Assembly: GCA_947385375.1 (NCBI GenBank)
Contig: CANDKR010000001.1
Coordinates: 152,542-216,541, forward strand
Direction of reading: 5' to 3'
Length of the DNA stretch: 64,000 nucleotides
DNA from: an uncultured Clostridia bacterium
GTDB lineage: Bacteria; Bacillota; Clostridia; TANB77; CAG-508
The notes beneath the pieces are model-generated. The model saw only the letters and a program-made list of their open reading frames with translations. It was not told where the DNA came from and ran no database searches. Every line of letters starts with the position of its first letter. Positions within the stretch are counted from its first letter, which is position 1. The position numbers and the translations under genes are program-made. Of the stretch, positions 37,467 through 48,621 are shown one piece after another.

Positions 37467-39695
37467 TTATAGCATATTAAGCATTATTTCTGTTGTCCAA
37501 AAAGTTACTGCAACAAAAATTGTTCCTAATACAAAAGTATAATCTGTTAATATATATTTTGCATTTGCTGGTATTACTTTTCCTTCTGGAATAACTAACT
37601 TCTCTTTTGCTCTTATCTTTCTTATAATTTCTAATATAACTACTATTATTGAAATATAGAATAATCCTTTTCCAATATATGTGACTACATTATACGCAAT
37701 ATCCCAATTACAAGAACCAAAAATTTGGCAGAACACAGCATAAGCATTATTTATTCCATGAAGTAACATACCATATCTTAATTTACCTGTTTTTACATAT
37801 AAAGTTCCTAAAATAATTCCCATAAAGAATGCAAAAATTCCTTGAGCAAGATTTAGGTGTATAACTGCAAATAGAAATGATGATACAACTATTGCAAATT
37901 TATCTCCATATTCTCTTGTTAAATTTATCAATCCTTTTCTAAAGAATAATTCTTCAAAAACTGCTGGTATAATAGCAATTGCAACTACAAAGAATATTTG
38001 TAAAACAAAATTATCTAATCCAGGAACATTTAAAGTTTCATATACAGCTGTATTTCTAAAGCCCCATTGTGCTTGCGCATAAATAATAATCCATTGAAGT
38101 AGTCCTGTAAATACTATTGAAGTAGCAAACATTTTTAGGCAATCTAAAACACTATAATTTGGAGCTTCCTTTGTTTCATCTTTTTTAATGTACACTTTTA
38201 CAAATAGATATGCTCCTGCCAAACTTAGCATTGAAACTAAGCCCATTGTTAAGAACTTAATTTGTTCCTTATTCATAAATTTTATAAACACTGGATATGC
38301 TAAAACATCTAAAAGTACTTGCATTAAAATTTGTAATACTAAAGCAATTATCATAGATAATCCTAGCACTAAAGCCAAACTTCTAAATTTACTCTTCTCT
38401 AACTTTAAAGCTTGTTCTTCTTTTAAAGTAAGTTCTTTTCTTACTTTATGTTTTCTAGTTTTCTTTTCAGAATAATCTAAAACACCATTTTTAAATATAA
38501 CACTGCATTTATTAAAAGCAACTGGTATTGAAATAACTAATAATACAAGTGATACTATAATTTGCCAAGCTTTTGCTTGTCCTATTATCATAATTGCTGG
38601 TACAAAGTAATTTGATATAAGTGGTATACAAGACAAAATATAAATTAAAGCTGACATATTTGTATATGGATTAATTAATGCAAATGTAAACATATATACA
38701 GCAACTGTAACTACTAATAAAAATGTCATAGAATTTCCTGCTTCTGACATATTTGTTGTCTTTGAAGAAAGTGCTGCTTGTATAATTGATAATAAAATTA
38801 ATGTAAGCACTGAATATACAAATAAAATACAAATATATAAAACTACATCAGCATCTAAAGTTGCCATTACCTGACTAGCAGAAATTGCTGGTTCATAACC
38901 TTGTAGCATAAGTATAGCTGTACTTATCAAATTTCCCATCATATAGTAAACAAGTGTAAATACTGCTTGTATTAAAACCACTGATGTTACACTAATAATT
39001 TTTGCAAGTAAATACTCTTTTGCTGTAACTGATGTAAGTACATATTCAATAGATTTTGAAACTTTCTCATTTGCAATTTCATTAGCAATTTTAGAGAAGA
39101 TAAATATTGAAATCATATATACAACAATTGTACTAACAAGTTGTATTGATTGTTTTTGCTCTGAATTTTCAGCATTTACTGCTAGCATTACTCTATCAAT
39201 TGGAATTTCTGTACTTAAAATCTCTAGTTTTTCCTCAGGTATATTTAAAGTCTGCGCAAATACTTCTGATCTGCACTCTTGTAAAACTTCAACTATATCA
39301 TCATATATTGCACTATCAAAGCCTTCTTTAGAAGTAATTTTTACTTTTATTATTTTTTCCTCATCTTTGTCAACTTCAACAATAAGAACATTGTCCTTTA
39401 TATTCTTTGGAGTATATTTGTTTTCTGAAACTTTTTTCACTGTTACCTTCTCATTTTTAGCAAACATTCTCTCAAGTTTGTGGTCTATAATATTATTAGG
39501 ATCAACATATTCAATAGCAACTTCATCATCAAAAATTTGGATATTATTGTTCTCTAAAAATTCTTTAATATTACCTGCATTTGCAAATAGTATCATCAAA
39601 ACTAAAAGTAAAACATTAAAGCCAACAAACCATTTATTTTGTATATTTTGTTTTATTGAAAATTTAACAATTTCTTTAATCTTTTGCTTATTCAT
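37467..39695 (-). CDS. ABC-2 type permease fused to a CPBP-family intramembrane protease
   Basis: 742 residues. The N-terminal 400 residues are a NatB/ABC-2 exporter permease: one helix, a large external domain (about 40-190), five further helices. The C-terminal 330 residues hold a CAAX-processing/bacteriocin-processing (CPBP) protease with EELFFRKGLI and FAVIHLNLAQ, the glutamate and histidine motifs of the family. The upstream ATPase gene overlaps it by 8 bases, so the two form one exporter. Possibly a sodium or peptide exporter with a built-in protease. Confidence 0.85.
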   Translation of the reverse strand: MNKQKIKEIVKFSIKQNIQNKWFVGFNVLLLVLMILFANAGNIKEFLENNNIQIFDDEVAIEYVDPNNIIDHKLERMFAKNEKVTVKKVSENKYTPKNIKDNVLIVEVDKDEEKIIKVKITSKEGFDSAIYDDIVEVLQECRSEVFAQTLNIPEEKLEILSTEIPIDRVMLAVNAENSEQKQSIQLVSTIVVYMISIFIFSKIANEIANEKVSKSIEYVLTSVTAKEYLLAKIISVTSVVLIQAVFTLVYYMMGNLISTAILMLQGYEPAISASQVMATLDADVVLYICILFVYSVLTLILLSIIQAALSSKTTNMSEAGNSMTFLLVVTVAVYMFTFALINPYTNMSALIYILSCIPLISNYFVPAIMIIGQAKAWQIIVSLVLLVISIPVAFNKCSVIFKNGVLDYSEKKTRKHKVRKELTLKEEQALKLEKSKFRSLALVLGLSMIIALVLQILMQVLLDVLAYPVFIKFMNKEQIKFLTMGLVSMLSLAGAYLFVKVYIKKDETKEAPNYSVLDCLKMFATSIVFTGLLQWIIIYAQAQWGFRNTAVYETLNVPGLDNFVLQIFFVVAIAIIPAVFEELFFRKGLINLTREYGDKFAIVVSSFLFAVIHLNLAQGIFAFFMGIILGTLYVKTGKLRYGMLLHGINNAYAVFCQIFGSCNWDIAYNVVTYIGKGLFYISIIVVILEIIRKIRAKEKLVIPEGKVIPANAKYILTDYTFVLGTIFVAVTFWTTEIMLNML

Positions 39696-40419
39696 CTAAA
39701 CTTCCCACCTTATCTATGAATATTTCATTTAAATTATGATTTGTAGTTCCATTTATAACATAAGTATCAATAATTTGTTTTAGATTTCCTTGTAAAACAC
39801 TTTTACCATGATCAATTATAAGTAAATCTTCGCAAAGCATTTCTATATGTTCCATTCTATGTGAAGAAAAAATAATCGTCTTTCCTTCCTCTTTTAATTT
39901 TAGAATTGCTTTTTTTAGTTCTTCAACACTTATAGGATCAAGTCCAGAAAATGGCTCATCTAAAATAAGTAAATCTGGATCATGTAAAACAGAGATAATA
40001 AATTGAATTTTTTGTCTATTTCCCTTTGACAAATCTTTTATCTTTGCGTTCATATATTCTAATATATTAAACTCTTCTAACCATTTTATAAGGTTTTCTT
40101 TAACTTGCTTCTCACTTAATAATTTAAGTGCCCCGTAATACTCACAAAGTTCTAAGACTGTATATGTTGGTATCAAGCTTCCTTCTTCTGGTAAATAACC
40201 AATTTTATCTAAAACTTTATTATCAATTGGAGCGTCATTATACATGCAAGTTCCATTACTAGGTTCAATTATATTTAAAATCATTCTAAAAGTTGTTGAT
40301 TTTCCAGCACCATTTCTTCCAACTATTCCAAAAATTTTTCCTTGTTCTACTTTGAAAGAAATATCATTTACAGCAACTTTTTCACCAAATTTTTTTGTTA
40401 TATTTTTTAATTCTAACAT
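39688..40419 (-). CDS. ABC transporter ATP-binding protein (NatA-like)
   Basis: 243 residues. Walker A GRNGAGKST, signature LSKGNRQKIQ, Walker B LLILDEPFSGLD, switch His in SSHRMEHIE. Energises the permease-protease encoded next (8-base overlap). The NatA class exports Na+ or small molecules; substrate not deducible. Confidence 0.92.
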   Translation of the reverse strand: MLELKNITKKFGEKVAVNDISFKVEQGKIFGIVGRNGAGKSTTFRMILNIIEPSNGTCMYNDAPIDNKVLDKIGYLPEEGSLIPTYTVLELCEYYGALKLLSEKQVKENLIKWLEEFNILEYMNAKIKDLSKGNRQKIQFIISVLHDPDLLILDEPFSGLDPISVEELKKAILKLKEEGKTIIFSSHRMEHIEMLCEDLLIIDHGKSVLQGNLKQIIDTYVINGTTNHNLNEIFIDKVGSLDE

Positions 40420-40471
40420 CTTATTTACGTTCCTTTCAAAAATAGGGAGTTTACCTTAAACTCCCCAAATT

Positions 40472-41113
40472 CTATTTGTTTGCTTTTTTCTCATAAGAAT
40501 TTATATAAACCATTAATTCTATAAGAGCTATTGCTGCTAGTCCCATGATATATATTGGAGACATTGGTACTCTAAATATTGCTAATATACTTAGTATTGA
40601 TAATATTGTAACCACTAGTATTACTATTATCTTAGCCATTAATTTCAAAAGATTTTCTTCTCTGAATTTTGCTGCAATATAAGCTAATATAATAACTGCT
40701 GATATTGCAATTGGCTGAACATAAGGTTTTATCCAATCTCTCATTCTAACATTTGCAACTGTATCAATTGTTATTTCATCAACAGTTTTACTAGTTCCAA
40801 ATTTCTCATTTAATTTATTAACTAAATTCTCTTTTTCTTCACTAGTAATTGACGTTGCATTTATACTAACTGCATCGTCAAATACTTCGATTGTTCTAAC
40901 AACTACTTTTTTATCTTTGAAAACATCATTACAAATGCTTTCTACATCTTTCATTTCAAAATCTTTTCCAATAACAAATTCTATGACTTCATGTTGTTCT
41001 AATAAGAAATTAACATTAAATCCCTTGAATAAAACCACTACTATTCCTGCTATTATAAGTAAGCTTAGTCCTAAAATTAGTACTTTATTATTTTTGTTTA
41101 TAAATTTATCCAT
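40472..41113 (-). CDS. reduced SecF-like protein translocase subunit
   Basis: 213 residues. One N-terminal helix, an external domain of about 90 residues (EFVIGKDFEMKDVESICNDVF...), then the DWIKPYVQPIAISAVIIL segment and two or three further helices. The layout and position directly after a SecD-like gene argue for SecF, but it is about 80-100 residues shorter than usual and seems to lack the last helices and the conserved membrane motif. Nine bases from the SecD gene; followed by the ABC genes. Confidence 0.72.
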   Translation of the reverse strand: MDKFINKNNKVLILGLSLLIIAGIVVVLFKGFNVNFLLEQHEVIEFVIGKDFEMKDVESICNDVFKDKKVVVRTIEVFDDAVSINATSITSEEKENLVNKLNEKFGTSKTVDEITIDTVANVRMRDWIKPYVQPIAISAVIILAYIAAKFREENLLKLMAKIIVILVVTILSILSILAIFRVPMSPIYIMGLAAIALIELMVYINSYEKKANK

Positions 41114-41122
41114 TTTACCCTC

Positions 41123-42553
41123 CTAGTCTACATATAAAGTTCTTGTAATTATTGTACTATATATTAAATGTACAAATAATCCCCAGAACATTATCATTCC
41201 AACACTATTTATTGTAACACTTGTCATAAAGGTAAATATAACAGCTACTACCCATAAAGGAATTATTGTAATAGTAATTTCTTTTAAACTTTCTGTGAAA
41301 GCATGTCTCTTAGAATCTGTTTTAAATCTTCTTAAATAATTAAACATAAATACATAATTTACTGTGGCTACGCCAAGTAATGCTATTAAGCTATTTAATG
41401 TAATAGTTACACTTGTATATCTAATAGCAAGTAATGTTACTGCTATATATCCAACACTTGAAATTGCTCCAAGTACACCATTAGCTTTATATTTAACTAT
41501 CATAACTAAAGATACAATTGCAATAAGTCCTGCAAAAGCAACTTTTGCCAAAACTACTAAATCTTCTGTTATTTGTGATTTTACAAAATTATCTGAAGAA
41601 ATTGTATAAGCATTTGGAGTTTTTCCATTATTGATTATATTAGCAAAAAATGCTGCTGACTCATAGCTTTTTGAAAAAGCGGCTGAATCTGAAGTTTCTT
41701 CACCCATTGTAATTTGTAAAATACCTGAAGATAATTCTTGTCCGAAATATGTTTCAAGCATTTGATCACCATCTAATAATAATTTTATTGTTTTTGTTTC
41801 TTCTTCATTATTTTCATTAGTTATTTTGATATAATTTTTACTTATTTCTTTTAATGTTTCGTGTTTTTCTTTTACAAACTCAATTTGTAGATATGCTTGG
41901 TATCCATGCTCATCTGCATAATAAGTTGGAACTGCTTTTTTTACATCTTCATTACTTAATAAAACCACACCAGTTTGTCCATCTACTATCTCAAGTTTTG
42001 CTTGAGCAGAAGCAAGTTCAAAAGCAACTTGTGTATTATCATCTTCTGGAACTTCAAGTGTTAAGTCACCTGTTATGTTGTTAAGTCTAATATTATATTC
42101 AGGAATTTGGGCTTGTTCAAGTCTTTCTTGAATAATTCTCTTACTTTCTTCATAACTTTCTTGATTTAAAACTGAATCATCATTTGCTTTAATTGTTCTT
42201 GTTTCAGTCTTATAAGCTGGTTTTTCAGCTTCTTCTTTAGCAACTTTATCTCCTTGTTCATCAACTGTTGCATCAAGAGAAATTCCATTTTCGTTACTGC
42301 TGTCATCTGCTGGAACATCACCCATGTACTTTCCATTGTCATCAACATATACTTCTTTATCGCTTGAAGTATCACTTAAAGTAAATTTAAGTTCTCTTGT
42401 TCCACCAAGTTCCATACCATATACGAAATCTGGTATTAAATTCACCATTGAATTTAAGCTATTTCTAAACACACCTACAAAAGATATTAGTGAAAGTGTA
42501 ATTATAATTAATATTATAGCTATTGTTTTAAATATTTTGATCTTCTTTTCCAA
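41123..42553 (-). CDS. secD: SecD-like protein translocase subunit
   Basis: 476 residues. Helix 1 at about residues 8-28, then a large extracytoplasmic region with the P1-like segment ESYEESKRIIQERLEQAQIPEYNIRLNNITGDLTLEVPED (quoted in part) and an inserted acidic stretch. Five C-terminal helices begin at about 335. Works with SecF to pull translocated chains using the proton gradient. The usual D-x-G-x-x-L-x-L motif after helix 1 is not obvious, so this is a divergent member, like its partner. RBS GGAGG; 12 bases after the HD gene. Confidence 0.78.
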   Translation of the reverse strand: MEKKIKIFKTIAIILIIITLSLISFVGVFRNSLNSMVNLIPDFVYGMELGGTRELKFTLSDTSSDKEVYVDDNGKYMGDVPADDSSNENGISLDATVDEQGDKVAKEEAEKPAYKTETRTIKANDDSVLNQESYEESKRIIQERLEQAQIPEYNIRLNNITGDLTLEVPEDDNTQVAFELASAQAKLEIVDGQTGVVLLSNEDVKKAVPTYYADEHGYQAYLQIEFVKEKHETLKEISKNYIKITNENNEEETKTIKLLLDGDQMLETYFGQELSSGILQITMGEETSDSAAFSKSYESAAFFANIINNGKTPNAYTISSDNFVKSQITEDLVVLAKVAFAGLIAIVSLVMIVKYKANGVLGAISSVGYIAVTLLAIRYTSVTITLNSLIALLGVATVNYVFMFNYLRRFKTDSKRHAFTESLKEITITIIPLWVVAVIFTFMTSVTINSVGMIMFWGLFVHLIYSTIITRTLYVD

Positions 42554-42565
42554 AACTTTTTCCTC

Positions 42566-43225
42566 CTATAATAAGTTTGTATCATTAATAACTAATTCAA
42601 ACCATAATCCTAAATATTTTGCTGCACGTTTACTCATATTAGTTCTATCCATAAAAATTTGAAAATAATCTATAACTGGGCAAATTCGTGTGTCTATTTT
42701 TAAATTTAAAGAAACTTTTCGCTCCTCTGTATTAACAACTAAATCTGAATGTGTAACTGCAAAATTTACTTCATCATGTTTATCAAATAAAGTTCTATCC
42801 GTCTTTGAAACTCTGCTTCTATGCACATCTGATTTATCTGCCAAAATTAGTGCTGCTGAAATATCACTAACTGCTGTTCCTGTAACTTCGTCATGATTTC
42901 CAATTGCCATCATAATTTCTGTGGCGTCAGAAGCTTCCATTCCCATTTCTCTTAAAATATTATAAGCAAGTATCGCACCAGTATGGGCGTGATCTACTCT
43001 ATTTACTGAATTTCCTATATCATGCAAATAGCCTGCTATTTTTACAAGTTCAATCCTATGTTCGTCATATCCCAAGGTCTCAAGGATTTTGGCTGCTCTA
43101 TTAGACACTAAGCCAATATGTCTTTCAGAATGTTCTGTATAGCCTAATACGTCTAATTGTGTTTGAGCATTTCTTACAAACTCCTTAACATCAGGGTTTT
43201 TCATAACATCATCAACTGTTATCAT
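42566..43225 (-). CDS. HD-domain phosphohydrolase
   Basis: 219 residues. HD-superfamily metal motif: ERHIGLVSNRAAK (first His) and AGYLHDIGNSV (HD), with further His in HAHTGAIL and GNHDEVTG and Asp in ILADKSDVHRSRV. A gene of this type often neighbours secD in Clostridia. Substrate unknown. GGAGG precedes the start. Confidence 0.85.
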   Translation of the reverse strand: MITVDDVMKNPDVKEFVRNAQTQLDVLGYTEHSERHIGLVSNRAAKILETLGYDEHRIELVKIAGYLHDIGNSVNRVDHAHTGAILAYNILREMGMEASDATEIMMAIGNHDEVTGTAVSDISAALILADKSDVHRSRVSKTDRTLFDKHDEVNFAVTHSDLVVNTEERKVSLNLKIDTRICPVIDYFQIFMDRTNMSKRAAKYLGLWFELVINDTNLL

Positions 43226-43271
43226 AAAACCTCCTAATTAACTCCATTATAAGTCTTTTAAATTGTATATT

Positions 43272-43310
43272 AAAATCGCAAAAATATCAACTACTTTTTT
43301 GCGATTTTTA
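43272..43310. terminator. terminator between TIGR04086 gene and HD gene
   Basis: ATCGCAAAAA and TTTTTTGCGAT form a stem flanked by A and T runs. Confidence 0.8.
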
Positions 43311-43319
43311 ATAAAATTA

Positions 43320-43691
43320 TTATTTTAAATTAACACCTAAAATTCCACCTATCGCACCACCTATTATTCCACCTAAAAACATATATAATACACTTAAAGT
43401 AAATCCAAAGTTTCCATTTAATATTCCAGATGTAATATACAAAGCTAGCATATATGTAAAACCTAATATTGAACCAAATACTATTCCTTTTTCTTTTATT
43501 TTTTTACTAGCTAGAAATGCACCCACCAAAACGCTAAAACTAGAAATGAAAATAATTGAAATTCCCATTATCCCTTCTGATACATTTGTAAGACTTAAGA
43601 CCATTGACAATATCAAAAGTAATAACAAAGACAAACCAATAGATAAAGCTAAATCTTTTCCCAAAATCTTATAATTCTCTATTTTTCCCAT
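43320..43691 (-). CDS. TIGR04086-family membrane protein
   Basis: 123 residues from ATG 43691 (GAGGGGG 9 bases upstream; the longer in-frame start is rejected because the ribosome site lies inside it). Four hydrophobic helices with a Gly-rich last one (FLGGIIGGAIGGILG). Family members are widespread in Clostridia; function unknown. Flanked by terminators on both sides, so monocistronic. Confidence 0.78.
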   Translation of the reverse strand: MGKIENYKILGKDLALSIGLSLLLLLILSMVLSLTNVSEGIMGISIIFISSFSVLVGAFLASKKIKEKGIVFGSILGFTYMLALYITSGILNGNFGFTLSVLYMFLGGIIGGAIGGILGVNLK

Positions 43692-43717
43692 AATTTTCCC
43701 CCTCTTTCTAATTATAT

Positions 43718-43757
43718 AAAAAAATAGTGGAAATATAACTATTTCCACTATTTTTTT
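43718..43757 (-). terminator. terminator after the WG-repeat gene
   Basis: AAAATAGTGGAAATA and TATTTCCACTATTTT form a near-perfect stem with flanking A and T runs. Confidence 0.88.
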
Positions 43758-43763
43758 AAATTT

Positions 43764-45305
43764 TTATTCTTCTTCTGGAAGCTCTTCTTCAGTACCACTT
43801 TCTCCGCCTTGTACATAGCTATCGTCAGTTGTTGGATCAGTAGTTTCATCTGAAGAACCTTCTTCACCTTCGTCAATATCAACTACTGTCGGCTTAGCAG
43901 CAGCTTCTGCTTCAGCTTGTGCTAAATCTTTAAGTATATCTTTTAAGTCTTGTTGCTCTCCATTAAATTCTGCATAATAAGTTGTTTCACCAGCTTTTGT
44001 TACTGAATAAATTTTAGTATAAATAGCTGGTACTGCAATTGCTTCTCTATCTACGTCATATATAGCATATCTTCCATCAAAGTTTATAACTAAACCATTT
44101 ATTCCTATTTCCTTTGGCACTATAAGTACACTGTCTTCACCAGAAACCTCTGATAAATAACCAAAGCCTTCATAAACTGTTTTTAATAGTTCTTTACCTT
44201 TGATATCATATAAACCTAATTCACCATCAAGTTCTGCTACTATACATTTATCAAACAATAAATAATTATTTCTTAAATTGGCAATTTTGAAATCCTCAAT
44301 ATTTTTCAAACCGATTCTGTCATAATCCACATGAATTACAACTTCACCTTCTCTGTTTACAACACCATATTTACGTTCTTTCTCAACTAGATACAATTCT
44401 TCTATTTCATCTAAAATAGAAATATTATCATAATCCATTGGTTTAATAATTGTACTTCCATCTTTATCAAGTAAACCAACTGTGTTTTCTGCCCTCATAA
44501 AAAATTCTTCTGTATTTTGTAAAAACTCTAAAGTCTCATATTTAACACTTAAAATTTCTTGACCTTTAAGATCTATAACGCCGAAAATTCCATTATCACC
44601 AACAACTACTAATCCATAAGGTATTGCTCTAATATTTTCATAAACTCCACTAATTGTACCATATTCAAGTTTTGCTGCAAGTTCTTTAGCTGAATTAAAT
44701 AACATTGGTAAAGTGTACATTCTTATTCTATTTTTAGTATTTGTGTCTACTGTCATATTATAAACATCTACAATATACTCAAATGGAAGATATAACTCAC
44801 CATTTATTTGCTTTACAGGTTTCTCCATTACAAATGTATTTGAACCGCCATTTTGAGTAGAAACACTCATTTCCACTCCATATGGTCCTTCAAGTGTTAA
44901 CTCTGGTGCACCCTCAACTACATCTATATATTTTGTAAAAGTATCTTTACCTGCGGTCATAGCAACAATTTCTAGATTGTTTTTAATATAGCAACTATCT
45001 GAGTTTTCATTATATTTTTTATATTCACCTTTAGTATAAGTATAACCTAGTAAATCTGACAATTCTTTAATATTTATATAGTTTGTTCCACTATCTTCTT
45101 TGAACATCTTATCAGAGAAACTAATTTGAGTACCATCAATATATACTTTTAATTGTAAAGTATCTTGATATTGAATATAAATAATCATTACAATCAATAA
45201 AGCAATTAAGACTCCACAAGCTATAATAGACATCAATACGAATTTTTTTCTTTGTTCGTTTTTTGCTTGTTTCTCAGCAAATTTGTCACTTTCTTCTAGA
45301 TTCAT
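43764..45305 (-). CDS. membrane-anchored WG-repeat protein
   Basis: 513 residues. Short cytoplasmic segment, one transmembrane helix (about residues 24-46), a copper-amine-oxidase-like stalk domain (about 50-200), then WG/KWG-type repeats (GVIDLKGQEILSVKYE, GLLDKDGSTIIKPMDYD, GVVNREGEVVIHVDYD) and an acidic Glu/Thr-rich tail. Probably extracellular; ligand unknown. Twelve bases after tgt in the same operon. In-frame CGG absent. Confidence 0.85.
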   Translation of the reverse strand: MNLEESDKFAEKQAKNEQRKKFVLMSIIACGVLIALLIVMIIYIQYQDTLQLKVYIDGTQISFSDKMFKEDSGTNYINIKELSDLLGYTYTKGEYKKYNENSDSCYIKNNLEIVAMTAGKDTFTKYIDVVEGAPELTLEGPYGVEMSVSTQNGGSNTFVMEKPVKQINGELYLPFEYIVDVYNMTVDTNTKNRIRMYTLPMLFNSAKELAAKLEYGTISGVYENIRAIPYGLVVVGDNGIFGVIDLKGQEILSVKYETLEFLQNTEEFFMRAENTVGLLDKDGSTIIKPMDYDNISILDEIEELYLVEKERKYGVVNREGEVVIHVDYDRIGLKNIEDFKIANLRNNYLLFDKCIVAELDGELGLYDIKGKELLKTVYEGFGYLSEVSGEDSVLIVPKEIGINGLVINFDGRYAIYDVDREAIAVPAIYTKIYSVTKAGETTYYAEFNGEQQDLKDILKDLAQAEAEAAAKPTVVDIDEGEEGSSDETTDPTTDDSYVQGGESGTEEELPEEE

Positions 45306-45316
45306 CTTTTCTCCTC

Positions 45317-46456
<1,140 letters not shown>

Positions 46457-46461
46457 CTATT

Positions 46462-47486
46462 TTATTTTATAATCATTGCATCACCAAAGCTAAAGAATTT
46501 ATATTTTTCTTTAACTGCTTCATTATATGCTTTCATAATAAAATCACGTCCAGCTAAGCTTGAAACTAGCATAATTAAAGTTGATTCTGGCAAATGAAAA
46601 TTAGTAATCAAATTATCTATACACTTAAATTTGTAACCGAGGATAAATGAAAATATCCGTATCATCTTCAATCTCTTTTAAATAACCATTTTCATCAGCA
46701 ACACTTTCCAAAACTCTACAAGAAGTTGTCCCAACTGCAATAACTTTATGCCCTTCTCTTTTGGCTTTGTTTATCTTTTCAGCCTCTTCTGCTTTTAGAT
46801 AAAAATGTTCTGAGTGCATTTTATGTTCCTCGACATTTTCTACTTTTACTGGTCTAAAAGTTCCAATTCCTACATGAAGTGTAACTTTTGCAACTTCTAC
46901 ACCTTTTGCTTTAATCTTTTCTAATAACTCTTCTGTAAAATGCAAACCGGCTGTTGGCGCTGCTGCTGATCCCTCATATTTTGCATAAACTGTTTGATAT
47001 TTATCCTTGTCTTTTAATTTCTCTGTAATATATGGTGGAAGTGGCATTAAACCAATTTTATCTAGTATCTCGTTAAAAATACCTTGATACTCAAATCTTA
47101 CTCTTCTATTTCCACCAGGCATAATATCTAAAACTTCTGCATTTAAAAGTCCATCTCCAAAAGTTACTTTACTTCCAACCTTTAATTTATTACCAGGTCT
47201 TACCATTGCTTCCCACTCGTCACCTTCAAGTCTTTTTAAAAGTAAAAACTCTACATTAGCACCAGTATCTTTCTTACCATAAAGTCTTGCTGGAATAACC
47301 TTAGTATCATTTATTACTAAACAATCACCGTGGATTTAAGTAATCTATAACATCTCTAAAAACCTTATGTTCTATTGTTTGTTTTTCTTTATCTAATACT
47401 AAAAGTCTTGCCTCATCTCTTTTATCGTAAGGAGTTTGTGCTATAAGTTCTTTTGGTAATTCATAATTAAATTCTTCTACTTTCAT
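46462..47486 (-). CDS. queA: S-adenosylmethionine:tRNA ribosyltransferase-isomerase QueA, two recoding sites
   Basis: Builds epoxyqueuosine on tRNA from SAM. 340 residues after recoding, the standard length. Start ATG 47486, two bases before the end of coaE, giving [19 protein letters not shown]. The first in-frame CGG at 47328-47330 (CCA-C-GGT) gives [20 protein letters not shown]. The second at 46637-46639 (CCT-C-GGT) gives [21 protein letters not shown]. Between them: [16 protein letters not shown]. Both proline-glycine junctions are family-conserved. Unshifted, the first segment ends at the CGG. Confidence 0.96.
46637..46639 (-). other. +1 recoding site, queA second site (CCT-C-GGT)
   Basis: In-frame CGG after CCT. 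Skipping the C gives the conserved FIYPGY-x-F motif and continues to the natural C-terminus. Confidence 0.95.
47328..47330 (-). other. +1 recoding site, queA first site (CCA-C-GGT)
   Basis: In-frame CGG after CCA. The zero frame stops at the next codon (TGA). Skipping the C gives [14 protein letters not shown], invariant in QueA. Confidence 0.96.
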
Positions 47487-47487
47487 T

Positions 47488-48081
47488 TTACCTTCCCATT
47501 TCTTCAAAAACTGTTCTTACTTTACTTTCTAAATCTTTATCTTCATTTGTAATGACAAAATCTGCATGCTCAGTATAAAATTCATTTTCCTTCTGAACTT
47601 GCATACGTAAAGTAGCATACTCTTCTGAAATATCATCTCTTTTACATATTCGCTTAAATCTATTTTCTTTCTTGGCAATTACTACAATTATTTTGTCAAA
47701 CATAGCTTGCATACCGTTCTCAATAAGAGTTGGAGCATCAACTATTATATAATCTAAGCCTATCTTTTTTAATTTCTCTATTCTTTTTTCTATTTCACTA
47801 ACCACATATCTTTTAGTTAGCTTGTCCAATTTATTTTTCTTATCAGTATCAGCAAATGCAATATGTGCTAATGATTTCCTATTTATAAAACCGTTATTAT
47901 CTAAAACATCATTTCCAAAAATTTCTCTAATTGCTAAATAATAATCTGACTCTTTATTGTCTTGAAGTTCTTTTGCTACTTTATCTGCGTCAATTATTTC
48001 AGCATTATAATTATTTTTTATAAATTCACAAACACTACTTTTTCCAGCACCTGTTGGTCCTGTAACTCCAATAGTTATCAT
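47488..48081 (-). CDS. coaE: dephospho-CoA kinase
   Basis: Last step of coenzyme A synthesis. 197 residues; P-loop GPTGAGKSS, the DADKVAKEL motif, and [12 protein letters not shown]. Both CGG triplets in the gene are out of phase (AAC-GGT). Its end abuts the queA start, and rnhA lies 10 bases upstream: one operon. Confidence 0.93.
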   Translation of the reverse strand: MITIGVTGPTGAGKSSVCEFIKNNYNAEIIDADKVAKELQDNKESDYYLAIREIFGNDVLDNNGFINRKSLAHIAFADTDKKNKLDKLTKRYVVSEIEKRIEKLKKIGLDYIIVDAPTLIENGMQAMFDKIIVVIAKKENRFKRICKRDDISEEYATLRMQVQKENEFYTEHADFVITNEDKDLESKVRTVFEEMGR

Positions 48082-48091
48082 ATTTACTCCT

Positions 48092-48533
48092 CTATTTCAA
48101 GAACTCTTTTATAGCACCTGTTGCAAGCTCATCACATCTATTGTTATATTCATTATCGCTATGTCCTTTAACTTTTATGAAAGTAACCTTATGCTTTTTA
48201 GTTAACACATATAATTCTTCCCAAAGTTCTCTGTTTTTTACTGGGTCTTTACCAGAAGTCTTCCAATTATTTTTTTGCCAATTATAAATCCAGCCTTGAT
48301 TAAAACAATTTACTACATAAGCACTATCGCTATATACTTCAACTTCGCACTCTTCTTTTAATAATTTAAGTGCTTCAAGAACAGCTGTAATTTCCATAAC
48401 ATTATTGGTAGTATCTTCTTTAGCACCAGAAATTTCTTTTTTACTTTCACCATACATAAGCACTGCTCCCCAACCACCGAGGTCCGGGATTTCCTGAACA
48501 AGCACCGTCTGTATATATTGTTACTTTTTTCAT
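48092..48533 (-). CDS. rnhA: ribonuclease HI, one recoding site
   Basis: Degrades RNA in RNA-DNA hybrids. 146 residues after recoding from ATG 48533 ([18 protein letters not shown]). The in-frame CGG at 48477-48479 (CCT-C-GGT, codon 19) is skipped to give [12 protein letters not shown]. Active-site acids: D in YTDGAC before the shift; E in [12 protein letters not shown] in YSDSAYV and D in NNRCDELA after it. So the catalytic tetrad is assembled only by shifting. First gene of the rnhA-coaE-queA-tgt run. Confidence 0.96.
48477..48479 (-). other. +1 recoding site, rnhA (CCT-C-GGT)
   Basis: In-frame CGG after CCT. Skipping the C gives SGNPGPGGWG, the RNase HI signature. Confidence 0.97.
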
Positions 48534-48621
48534 AACATAATCCTTTTTATTTGTATTTTTTTATAATCTATGATATTATATCAATAAATTAGAAAATTTA
48601 CAATACAGGCGGTGATTTTAT

